A program made the position numbers and the translations under genes. This document shows, piece by piece, positions 56,146 through 63,588 of a stretch of 64,000 nucleotides of DNA. The first letter of the stretch is position 1. Each line of letters begins with the position of its first letter. Location: the NCBI RefSeq assembly GCF_031551385.1, contig NZ_JAVBNS010000103.1, forward strand, positions 1-64,000, in the 5' to 3' direction. The notes below the pieces were generated by a model. The model ran no database searches. It was not told the DNA's origin and saw nothing but the letters and a program-made list of their open reading frames with translations. The DNA comes from Anaerosporobacter sp031551385 (GTDB lineage Bacteria; Bacillota; Clostridia; Lachnospirales; Lachnospiraceae).

Positions 56146-56625
56146 CTACAATATTTCAATTGCTACATTTCCACCTCTTACTACTTGCACTTTAGGGAAC
56201 TTCTTCATTAATTCAACTATATCGTTATTCTTCTCTTCTGTATTTGTTGACTCAATAATTAAGCCCTGTGTATTATAGTCTACAATTTTCGCCTCAAATA
56301 CACTAGCAATCTGAAGAATTTCACTACGATCTGTTTTATTACATTCTTTCACTTTGATATATAGAAGTTCTTTCTTAACAATCGCCATATCAGTTAAATC
56401 AATTACTTTTACTACATCTACCATTCTGTTTAATTGCTTTTTAATTTGTTCAAATACTTCATCATTACTGCTTCCGCCAATTGTAATACGAGACATTGTT
56501 GGATCTTCTGTTGTTCCTACTGTAAGACTTTCCATATTATAGCCTTTACCTGAAAACAATCCTGAAATTTTAGCTAATACACCTACATTATTCTCTACAT
56601 AAAGTGCAATCCATCTCTTCTTCAT
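56146..56625 (-). CDS. ilvN: Acetolactate synthase regulatory subunit
   Basis: A 159-residue small subunit: N-terminal ACT domain (ALYVENNVGVLAKISGLFSGKGYNMESLTV) that binds valine for feedback control, and a C-terminal domain typical of IlvH/IlvN. It binds the catalytic subunit IlvB encoded 20 bp upstream. GGAGG precedes the ATG. It is under the same T-box leader. Confidence 0.95.
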   Translation of the reverse strand: MKKRWIALYVENNVGVLAKISGLFSGKGYNMESLTVGTTEDPTMSRITIGGSSNDEVFEQIKKQLNRMVDVVKVIDLTDMAIVKKELLYIKVKECNKTDRSEILQIASVFEAKIVDYNTQGLIIESTNTEEKNNDIVELMKKFPKVQVVRGGNVAIEIL

Positions 56626-56645
56626 AATCTACTCTGCCTCCTTTT

Positions 56646-58385
56646 CTATATATCAAGTATCATGTCTTTTAATGCATTGCCTGAGCGAACCATTGGTAAT
56701 ACAATAAAATCACTGTCTATCATACATTCAATAATTGTTGGTTTCTTCGTCTCTTTCATAGCTTCTGAAAGTGCTTCTGAAAGTTCGTCCTTATTCCATA
56801 CTCTTTTACCAGCCGCGTCATAACTCTCTGCTAACTTAACAAAGTTTGGTGAATATGGTGGACATGCTTTTTTCCCTTCTCGGCAAGCATAGTTACAGCT
56901 CTTACGGTAACGTAAGCATGTTGCTGAGTAATGCTTATCATAGAATAAGCTTTGCATCTGACGAACCATTCCAAGGTGATTATTATTAACAAGTAAAATA
57001 ATAATTGGTAATTGTTGCGCAACAGCGGTTGCCATCTCTTGAATATTCATTTGCATACCACCATCTCCAGAGAGACAGATTACCTTTTTATCTGGATTAC
57101 CAAGCTGTGCTCCAATTGCTGCTGGCAAACCAAATCCCATTGTTCCTAAACCACCTGAAGTAACCAACTTCTTCGTTGCATCCATATGAAGATTTTGTGT
57201 TGTCCACATCTGATGTTGACCTACATCAGTTACAACTACAGCTTCCTGCTCTTTAATTGCTGCATTTACTTCTTTTAAAATCTGTTGTGGTGTCAAGCCT
57301 TCGAAATCTTCCATCTCTGTATCGATTGGATATTTCTCATTCCAAGTTTTAATATCTTCTCTCCATGATGTAAGATCACGCAATTTACTAAAATCACATT
57401 CTAACAGACTTTCAATTGCATTCTTAGCGTCTCCTACAATTGGGATATCTACTTGAATGTTTCTTGAGATGGATGCCGTATCAATGTCAATATGAATAAT
57501 CTTCGCTTTTGGTGCAAACTCACTAATCTTACCTGTAATTCTATCATTAAAACGTGTACCGATTGAAAATAGTACATCACATTCTTCAATTGCTTTGTTA
57601 CCTGCATAGCATCCATGCATACCGATGTTTCCTACAAACAATTCATGGTCTGTTGGAATCGAGCCACGTCCCATAATACTTGTTACTACTGGTATCTTCG
57701 TCATCTCAACCAATTTTGTAAATTCTGCATTGGCATGAGCTATATTTACACCACCACCAATTAAGAATAATGGTTTCTTTGCCTTTTCAAGCATGGTAAC
57801 TGCTCGTTTGATTTGCCCTGGATGTACTGCAGTATTTGGTTTGTAACTACGAATACTAACACTATCTGGATATACTTCATCTCCAAGTTGCTTCATAATA
57901 TCTGCTGGTAAATCTACTAATACTGGTCCTGGCTTACCAGTTTTCGCTATATAGAAGGCTTCTTTAATGATTCTACCAAGGTCTTTACGATCTGTTACCA
58001 TTACACTATGCTTTGTAATGCTTCTTGTGATACCTACAATATCTACCTCTTGAAATGCATCGTTTCCAATTACACTAGTTGGTACTTGACCTGTAAAACA
58101 TACTAACGGTACGCTATCGTAATTAGCAGTAGCAATACCCGTAACTAAGTTTGTTGCTCCTGGTCCACTTGTAACAAGACATACACCTACTCTACCAGTA
58201 GAACGTGCATAACCATCTGCTTCATGTATTAACCCTTGTTCATGTCTTGGAAGAATTAAATCAATGTCTGATTCTCCATATAACTGATCAAGCAGGTCTG
58301 TTATAAAACCTCCTGGATATGCAAACAGGGTATCTACACCTTCTTCTTTTAATGCTTTAACAAACAATTCTGTTCCTTTTATCAT
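56646..58385 (-). CDS. ilvB: Acetolactate synthase catalytic subunit
   Basis: A 579-residue thiamine diphosphate enzyme that condenses pyruvate to acetolactate (or with 2-oxobutyrate) in valine, leucine and isoleucine synthesis. Active-site Glu is in YPGGFITDL / RHEQGLIHEADGYAR, and the ThDP motif GDGGMQMN lies near residue 440. Near residue 490 there is a Cys-rich insertion (CLRYRKSC, ACREGKKACPP) not found in the Escherichia coli enzyme but, as I recall, common in clostridial ones. ATG 58385 is chosen because AGGAGG is then eight bases away instead of two for ATG 58391. Confidence 0.95.
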   Translation of the reverse strand: MIKGTELFVKALKEEGVDTLFAYPGGFITDLLDQLYGESDIDLILPRHEQGLIHEADGYARSTGRVGVCLVTSGPGATNLVTGIATANYDSVPLVCFTGQVPTSVIGNDAFQEVDIVGITRSITKHSVMVTDRKDLGRIIKEAFYIAKTGKPGPVLVDLPADIMKQLGDEVYPDSVSIRSYKPNTAVHPGQIKRAVTMLEKAKKPLFLIGGGVNIAHANAEFTKLVEMTKIPVVTSIMGRGSIPTDHELFVGNIGMHGCYAGNKAIEECDVLFSIGTRFNDRITGKISEFAPKAKIIHIDIDTASISRNIQVDIPIVGDAKNAIESLLECDFSKLRDLTSWREDIKTWNEKYPIDTEMEDFEGLTPQQILKEVNAAIKEQEAVVVTDVGQHQMWTTQNLHMDATKKLVTSGGLGTMGFGLPAAIGAQLGNPDKKVICLSGDGGMQMNIQEMATAVAQQLPIIILLVNNNHLGMVRQMQSLFYDKHYSATCLRYRKSCNYACREGKKACPPYSPNFVKLAESYDAAGKRVWNKDELSEALSEAMKETKKPTIIECMIDSDFIVLPMVRSGNALKDMILDI

Positions 58386-58520
58386 ACTCATTACCTCCTA
58401 TTTTTAATTGGAATTGAAATTTGAAATAAAATAACGATTCAAGAATACAGCCTCCAAGTTACATATATACTTATGTGCTATTATTTTCTGAATAGTTAAA
58501 AAATATGATTCTGATACATA

Positions 58521-58819
58521 AAAAAGCCCCAAGTAAGAAAACCTACTTAGGGCGAATATAATCCGTGTTACCACCTAATTTCAAAGCTTACGCTTTGCAC
58601 TCTACCAGTACGGGTCATACATTACATATGCCTGATACTGTCTTCCTTGATAACGGTGGAAACTCCGTTGAAGCCTACTAAAAACACCATCTGTTTCTTT
58701 CGGTTCACAGCTCAAAGGCTACTTCCATACTTCCTTCATGAAGATTCACACCAACCATCTTCTCTCTTTGTTTCGGGTGAGTATGTACTCCTCCTCGTCA
58801 TTGCCTTATTGATATTATT
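58521..58819 (-). ncRNA. T-box leader of ilvB
   Basis: The roughly 300-nt minus-strand leader has the T-box landmarks in order: stem I with the apical AGAGAG...GAAGATGGTTGGTGTGAATC pattern, the linker AGTAGG, stem III (AACGG/CCGTT at about 58651-58668), the T-box AGGTGGTAACACGG (58563-58576, variant of AGGGTGGNACCGCG) and a terminator (58526-58553, followed by six T at 58520-58525). Uncharged tRNA binding would allow read-through into ilvB-ilvN. The gene context calls for a Leu, Ile or Val tRNA; I could not fix the specifier codon. Confidence 0.92.
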
Positions 58820-58825
58820 ATTACA

Positions 58826-58855
58826 ATTATAATCGTCTACACCTATTTTTGTCAA
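58826..58855 (-). promoter_or_regulatory. SigA promoter of the ilvBN T-box leader
   Basis: On the minus strand TTGACA (58850-58855), 18 bases, TATAAT (58826-58831), both full consensus, placing the transcription start near 58819 at the 5' end of the T-box RNA. Confidence 0.9.
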
Positions 58856-58925
58856 GCAGGAAATCTTTTTTCGTTTGAGCATACTTCTACCATACTTCAG
58901 GTACTTGTGTATTCTACTGTTTAGA

Positions 58926-59204
58926 ATGCAAAACTTTGACTGTCTTCAATGCTTATTTGGTGCGGTTCTCTAAACAAAAACACACTTTGCACCTAAGGAC
59001 TTCTAAGTGTGTACGCTTTGTCTCTTGAAAAGTCACGGACACGCCTTCGATTCGGCATCCTGCCTCAGCTCAGGCTGGCTCGGCGTCCATGCCGAGCCTT
59101 CCTAGGTTTTCTTGTACACACTAAGAAGTTCTATGGTGCTCCGCTATCGTTTTTTTATTAGAGAACCGCACCAAATAAGCAGGGAAGGTATTGAAGTTTT
59201 GCAT
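58926..59204 (-). repeat. Long structured element, copy C (279 bp, reversed)
   Basis: Same family, in opposite orientation to copies A, B and D as judged from the core. Ends ATGCAAAACTT / AAGTTTTGCAT, with further outer pairing GTACTTGTGTAT (58901-58912) and ATACACAAGTAC (59218-59229). The second arm is fully different in sequence from the other copies (GGTGCGGTTCTCTA) yet exactly complementary to its partner. The core GGCTCGGC / GCCGAGCC hairpin is fully paired and GGCATCCTGCC is kept. Confidence 0.9.
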
Positions 59205-59229
59205 GGTTATGTTGTTGATACACAAGTAC

Positions 59230-59482
59230 GCGTACTTTGACAAATGAACAACGTACTTAGCAAATAAATTAGTATTTGCATTTTCTACAAACATGAGCCC
59301 CTATTTAGCAAAGAGAATGTAGATTTTACAAGCTATTAGACCACTTTGTTAAAATTGCAACTGTCAAACATCCGCGCACTTAACCAATGAATAAATATTT
59401 GCATTTTCCTAAAATATGATATACTCTAAAGAAGAAATGCTACATAGAATATGTAGTGAGCAATTAGTAACTACAGGTATTT
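59230..59482. other. Non-coding spacer between copies C and D
   Basis: AT-rich sequence with no gene. Two similar tracts, TAGTATTTGCATTTTC (about 59270) and AAATATTTGCATTTTC (about 59392), hint at degenerate duplication. The spacer separates two oppositely oriented copies of the long element. Confidence 0.4.
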
Positions 59483-59759
59483 GCGAAACTCTCAATACCT
59501 TTGACTGCTTCTTGATTAGCGCACACTAGCTAAAAAACGATAACAAAACATCTTAGTACTTCTTGGTGTATACTTCACAGCCTAGGAAGGCGAGGCATGG
59601 ACGCCGAGCCAGCTCACGTTGAGGCAGGATGCCGAATCGTGAGCGGTTCCGTGACTTTTGAGTATCCTACCTGTATACACCTAGAAGTACTTAGATGTGT
59701 CGCGTGTTTTGTGCTAATGTGCACTAATCAAGAAGTTCCACAACCTAGATGAGTTTCGC
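59483..59759 (+). repeat. Long structured element, copy D (277 bp)
   Basis: Same family. Ends GCGAAACTC / GAGTTTCGC carry two paired changes relative to the other copies. The second arm CTTCTTGATTAG / CTAATCAAGAAG and third arm GGTGTATAC / GTATACACC also change on both sides together. The core hairpin stem next to GGCAGGATGCC is GCTCACG / CGTGAGC, seven bp. It ends 36 bp before the flavin reductase start codon and so probably lies within or over its promoter region. Confidence 0.9.
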
Positions 59760-59795
59760 GCCTACTCATCAGCGTTTACCAGAAAGGAGATTTAT

Positions 59796-60305
59796 ATGTC
59801 AGATTTTAAAGTTATAAAAGCAAGTGAAATAGACGAAAATGTTATCAAGTTAATCGGGAAGGATTGGATGCTTGTAACAGCAAAGAAGGATAGCAAAGTC
59901 AACACAATGACCGCTTCTTGGGGTGGTCTTGGTTTTATGTGGGGCAAAGATGTAGCCTTTACTGTTATTCGTCCTCAACGTTTTACGAAAGAATTCATAG
60001 ATGGTTCTACTCATTTCTCATTATCCTTCTATGATGAAAGTTATCGAGATAAATTAGCTTACCTAGGCAAAGTATCTGGACGTGATGAGGATAAAATCAG
60101 CACTTCAGGGCTTACTGTGGCAGAGGAACTGGATACTCCATACTTTGAGGAGGCAAAACTTGTACTTATCTGCAAGAAGCTATTTGTTACTCCATTTGAA
60201 GAAAATAGTTTTCTTGATTCTTCCTTAGTTGATAAATGGTATCCAAATAAGGATTTTCATGATTTGTATATCTCTGAAATTGAGAAAGTTCTTATAAGAG
60301 AATAA
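59796..60305 (+). CDS. Flavin reductase-family protein
   Basis: A 169-residue FMN-binding split-barrel protein of the flavin reductase-like family, with DWMLVTAKKDSKVNTMTASWGGLGFMW near the N terminus and PQRFTKEFIDGSTHFSLSF after it. It may reduce flavin or act as a flavoprotein of unknown partner. GAAAGGAG lies seven to eight bases before the ATG. Element D occupies the space directly upstream. A hairpin follows. Confidence 0.9.
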   Translation: MSDFKVIKASEIDENVIKLIGKDWMLVTAKKDSKVNTMTASWGGLGFMWGKDVAFTVIRPQRFTKEFIDGSTHFSLSFYDESYRDKLAYLGKVSGRDEDKISTSGLTVAEELDTPYFEEAKLVLICKKLFVTPFEENSFLDSSLVDKWYPNKDFHDLYISEIEKVLIRE

Positions 60306-60321
60306 GAGCCAAAACAGAAGC

Positions 60322-60359
60322 AGGCAGAACACCACTTTAACTTCTTAGGTGTTCTGCCT
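60322..60359. terminator. Hairpin between convergent genes
   Basis: AGGCAGAACACC (60322-60333) pairs exactly with GGTGTTCTGCCT (60348-60359). T-rich sequence on both strands is modest. It separates the flavin reductase gene from the convergent DUF3810 gene and may serve both. Confidence 0.75.
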
Positions 60360-60366
60360 AATTTCT

Positions 60367-61473
60367 TTACGAATTACGCTTTCTATATTCTGCAAGCATC
60401 AAGTCTACGACTTCACCGTAACTTTGCTCCCCATTTGTCTGATTGTTTGCCTTCAAATAGGCATCATTAATCTTTGAAGATACAGAACTCACAATATCAT
60501 TATGATACTTCTTCCAATAGGCAGAGCTTGCCAAACGGTCTGCTAACACTTCCTCACTATACATTGCTCGAATCTGTTTATATAATTCTACATCATTATC
60601 ATACAATTGACTTGTGGCGTATGATAACGCATCCATCGTTCCACTGTATTGAAACTCCAGATTATCCGAATTCACACATGCCAGATATGCAATATAGTTT
60701 GCTTCATCTTCCCTCATGTAACCTTTCTCATGTGCAAGTTCATGACACATCGTTACGGGTATCCCATAGTCCGCTACATCTACGTTCACATTCGCTTCCA
60801 TTGTTACTGTAACAAATATTCCTGTTGTATCTGTATAGGACATTAGCCGAGACGCAAATATCGGTTTCGGAGTGTTATAGTATCCCGATAACGAATCATA
60901 TGTTTCTCCTAGCTCTGTCATAACTTTCTTCGCTTGTTTCGCTATCTCATAATCCGAAGCAGATAACTTGAATATACCATCTTCATCTACGCTTGTAATC
61001 TGTGCTCTTAAGTCATTTGCTTTTAATGCAAGTTCCTCACATAAACCATATAATTCCTCTATCGAATAGGTCTCTACTGTTAAGTCACATTCCTTGCTAA
61101 AAGGATAGCGGTAATAATTCGCTCCACAAAACACCATGAACAGAAAATATCCTGTGCTAATAACACACAATACATTTATAATATAACAACCTATTGTCTT
61201 CTTACGATTTTCCTTATCCACTACTAATTTTCTCACTACACGAAAAACGAGGTATATCATTAAAAATGGACTACAACATATGATTATTTCAATTATGGAT
61301 ATTGGTATCATACCTGTTACGAAACTCCATGTCTGCGCAAAGATTCGATAAATCCCTCTTGCAAACCAGTACTCTGCTATGTATTCATTGTGCTTTACTA
61401 CAAGCAATATTAGAATTCCTAATGGAAATAAGGTAAGTAACCATATTCTTTTTTTCTTCAACAATTCTCGCAT
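60367..61473 (-). CDS. DUF3810 membrane protein, putative zinc metallopeptidase
   Basis: A 368-residue protein with three N-terminal membrane segments (within residues 8-115) and a large extracytoplasmic domain. It has a HELAHEKG motif near residue 240, the HExxH zinc signature, with REDEANY a few residues on providing a possible third ligand Glu. Members of DUF3810 carry this motif but their substrates are unknown. ATG 61473 follows AAGGAG by ten bases. A terminator lies upstream, so it has its own promoter. Confidence 0.85.
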   Translation of the reverse strand: MRELLKKKRIWLLTLFPLGILILLVVKHNEYIAEYWFARGIYRIFAQTWSFVTGMIPISIIEIIICCSPFLMIYLVFRVVRKLVVDKENRKKTIGCYIINVLCVISTGYFLFMVFCGANYYRYPFSKECDLTVETYSIEELYGLCEELALKANDLRAQITSVDEDGIFKLSASDYEIAKQAKKVMTELGETYDSLSGYYNTPKPIFASRLMSYTDTTGIFVTVTMEANVNVDVADYGIPVTMCHELAHEKGYMREDEANYIAYLACVNSDNLEFQYSGTMDALSYATSQLYDNDVELYKQIRAMYSEEVLADRLASSAYWKKYHNDIVSSVSSKINDAYLKANNQTNGEQSYGEVVDLMLAEYRKRNS

Positions 61474-61539
61474 CAGCAAACACTCCTTCCCCATTATTAT
61501 ACACATTTCTACCGTAATCTACAACCGACACATTTACCC

Positions 61540-61577
61540 AAAAAGGGTGCTGATTCTCATTACTCGAATCAACACCC
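61540..61577 (-). terminator. Terminator of the ABC/kinase operon
   Basis: GGGTGCTGATTC (61545-61556) pairs with GAATCAACACCC (61566-61577) with one mismatch, followed by five T on the minus strand. It ends the transcript that includes the ABC exporter, kinase and small peptide gene. Confidence 0.88.
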
Positions 61578-61613
61578 TATTATTGTTTTACATTCTTATC
61601 TTTTTTCCCCGCC

Positions 61614-61727
61614 TTAACGACTTTCATTGTTCTCAGCACCTACCGTACAGTATGTTTTTTTATAACATTGTTTCATGTAGGCAATCAATCCGAATAGCAC
61701 CGCTATTATAAATATTTTCTTAGTCAT
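61614..61727 (-). CDS. 37-residue single-pass membrane peptide
   Basis: A short reading frame of 37 residues starting MTKKIFIIAVLFGLIAYMKQ, with one membrane segment (about 4-18), then a Cys/Tyr/Lys-rich tail (CYKKTYC) ending AENNESR. GGGAGG lies eight bases before the ATG, as strong as any site nearby, and the terminator at 61540 follows 37 bp after the stop. It sits 108 bp downstream of the kinase gene. Ribosome site, position and hydrophobic profile support a real small protein; function unknown. Confidence 0.7.
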   Translation of the reverse strand: MTKKIFIIAVLFGLIAYMKQCYKKTYCTVGAENNESR

Positions 61728-61835
61728 ACATACAACCTCCCACCAATATCTTGTCTTTCTATAGTTATAACACATATATATTAAGTTTATACTAGTATAA
61801 AAATTAAGATATTATTAAAAAGATCTAAAGACACT

Positions 61836-62732
61836 TTATATGGCGGTTTTCATTTGAATATGAATTGTGAACATACCCTCGTTAAGTTCTGCTTCGATTG
61901 TTCCTCCCATTTTCACTACAAATTCCTTGGCAATCGCCAATCCTAACCCCGTGGATTTTTTCATTTTCGATAAATCTGTTGTGTAAAAACGTTCGAATAT
62001 ATAGGCAACATCTTTTTCCTCAATTGCATTTGTTCGATTACTAATGCTAAGACAAGCTGTCTCCTTTACTTGTTGCAATTCAATTTCTATTGAATTCTCA
62101 CCATATTTTATAGCATTTCCTATTATATTCTCTATTACACGAACCCATGCACTTGCATCTCCGAATATCCAAAGTGGCTTCTCTTCAATTCTAATGTTTG
62201 GTTCAATCTTATTCTGTATTAACTCATCATAGAACATCGAGATTGTATCACACAGTATTGCATTCAAATCAATCCGCTCATAATCAAGTTGATAAACACC
62301 AGATTCTAACTTTGTATATTCAAACAATTGATTTAACATTATATTAACGGAATCGATTCGACTCTGTATTATTTGAATATATTCTTTCTGCTTTTCTTCA
62401 GTTACATTACCTTTGCTTAACATCTGAATATATCCAGACGCAGATGTTAGAGGTGTACGCAAATCGTGGGAAATACTTGTGATAGACTGCTTAAAAGAAT
62501 CCTCCTGTTTGCGTGTCACATATTCCCTCTTCTTCGTATCTTTTAACAGCTTATTAAGCACGATTGCTAAGGAGTTAAAACCTCTATGAGGAGTGACAAT
62601 TGATACTTCCAAATTCGTCTCATTGTTAATAATAAACTCCACTTGTTTTTTTATAGACGATAACTGTCTTCGATTTAGGAACAATCGAACTGACAACATT
62701 ATTATAATAAGGACTAATATACCAATTACCAT
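61836..62732 (-). CDS. Sensor histidine kinase
   Basis: A 298-residue kinase with a single N-terminal membrane segment (about 3-20), HisKA domain with phospho-acceptor His in SISHDLRTPLTS near residue 90, and HATPase with N box ENIIGNAIKYG and GLGLAIAKEF. It lacks an external sensor domain, as in intramembrane-sensing kinases tied to ABC exporters. GGAGG precedes the ATG, 13 bp after the permease gene. The response regulator is not in the window and may lie to the right. Confidence 0.92.
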   Translation of the reverse strand: MVIGILVLIIIMLSVRLFLNRRQLSSIKKQVEFIINNETNLEVSIVTPHRGFNSLAIVLNKLLKDTKKREYVTRKQEDSFKQSITSISHDLRTPLTSASGYIQMLSKGNVTEEKQKEYIQIIQSRIDSVNIMLNQLFEYTKLESGVYQLDYERIDLNAILCDTISMFYDELIQNKIEPNIRIEEKPLWIFGDASAWVRVIENIIGNAIKYGENSIEIELQQVKETACLSISNRTNAIEEKDVAYIFERFYTTDLSKMKKSTGLGLAIAKEFVVKMGGTIEAELNEGMFTIHIQMKTAI

Positions 62733-62745
62733 CCTCGATTTCCTC

Positions 62746-63588
62746 CTATTTTACATCTGCTTTCCTGAAAATAACGCAGGATAGTATCGTTGATACAATT
62801 ACATATCCCAAAAACAAAATTCCCATATGTGTTAATGCTGATGTCGATGCATCACTATAGATAATCTTCTGTACTCCTGTTGTTATTTGAATCTTAGAAA
62901 ATGGTATTTTCCAAGTACTTTCTATTGTAGACAGAATGTTTGGTAGTATCACAATCACCAATATATTCACGATTAAAGAAATTTCAATATTACGAATAAC
63001 AAATACTAATAGCGTATATAATGCAGTAAACGCAAGATAACCTGTTACAATACCCAAACAGCAACGTACTTGATTTGTTAATTCTGCACTTGTACTATCA
63101 TTAATAACGCCTGTTAGCGCTCCTCCTATTACAATTGCACTGGCAAAAACACACACCATCATAACAATAACAGAAACAAGGCTTACTATCATCTTACTTA
63201 GTACAATATGCTCTCTTCTGTATCCTTTTGCAACCATGCTTTTAATGGTACGTTCCTTAAATTCCCCGCCAACCATAATAGTTATCATAATCGCAATGAT
63301 AAAGATAACAATAGAACCTTCCTGCACGACATCACTCGCCAACCTTGTTCCACTCTGAAGATATGTCTTTGACAAATCCACACTATCAGACATTGTTAAA
63401 CTAACACCTGTTCCTGAGTTTGTTGCTGCCTTCTCTTCAAACGCCGCTCTCTTATCCGCTGGCATATTATCAACATAAGAATATGCTGTTGCCATGATAC
63501 CTACAAAACACACTAAGATAAATGTACAAACATAGAATACCTTTGTATGAAACAATTTATAAAAATCTGCACGTAATATATTAATCAT
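62746..63588 (-). CDS. ABC-2 type transporter permease
   Basis: A 280-residue permease with an N-terminal segment (ADFYKLFHTKVFYVCTFI), an outer loop of about 60 residues and five further hydrophobic segments, typical of ABC-2 exporters of peptides or lantibiotic-immunity type. GGAGGG lies inside the preceding ATPase gene and the stop/start overlap is TAATG. It pairs with the ATPase at 63588. Confidence 0.9.
   Translation of the reverse strand: MINILRADFYKLFHTKVFYVCTFILVCFVGIMATAYSYVDNMPADKRAAFEEKAATNSGTGVSLTMSDSVDLSKTYLQSGTRLASDVVQEGSIVIFIIAIMITIMVGGEFKERTIKSMVAKGYRREHIVLSKMIVSLVSVIVMMVCVFASAIVIGGALTGVINDSTSAELTNQVRCCLGIVTGYLAFTALYTLLVFVIRNIEISLIVNILVIVILPNILSTIESTWKIPFSKIQITTGVQKIIYSDASTSALTHMGILFLGYVIVSTILSCVIFRKADVK

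Noticed and set aside
58690..58760. Assignment of a specific T-box specifier codon
   Set aside because: Several alternative foldings of the lower stem I fit by eye, so a Leu, Ile or Val call would be a guess.
58926..59204. Copy C as a rho-independent terminator for the flavin reductase or ilvB
   Set aside because: It is far longer than a terminator, has a conserved asymmetric core and no T-run at its ends.
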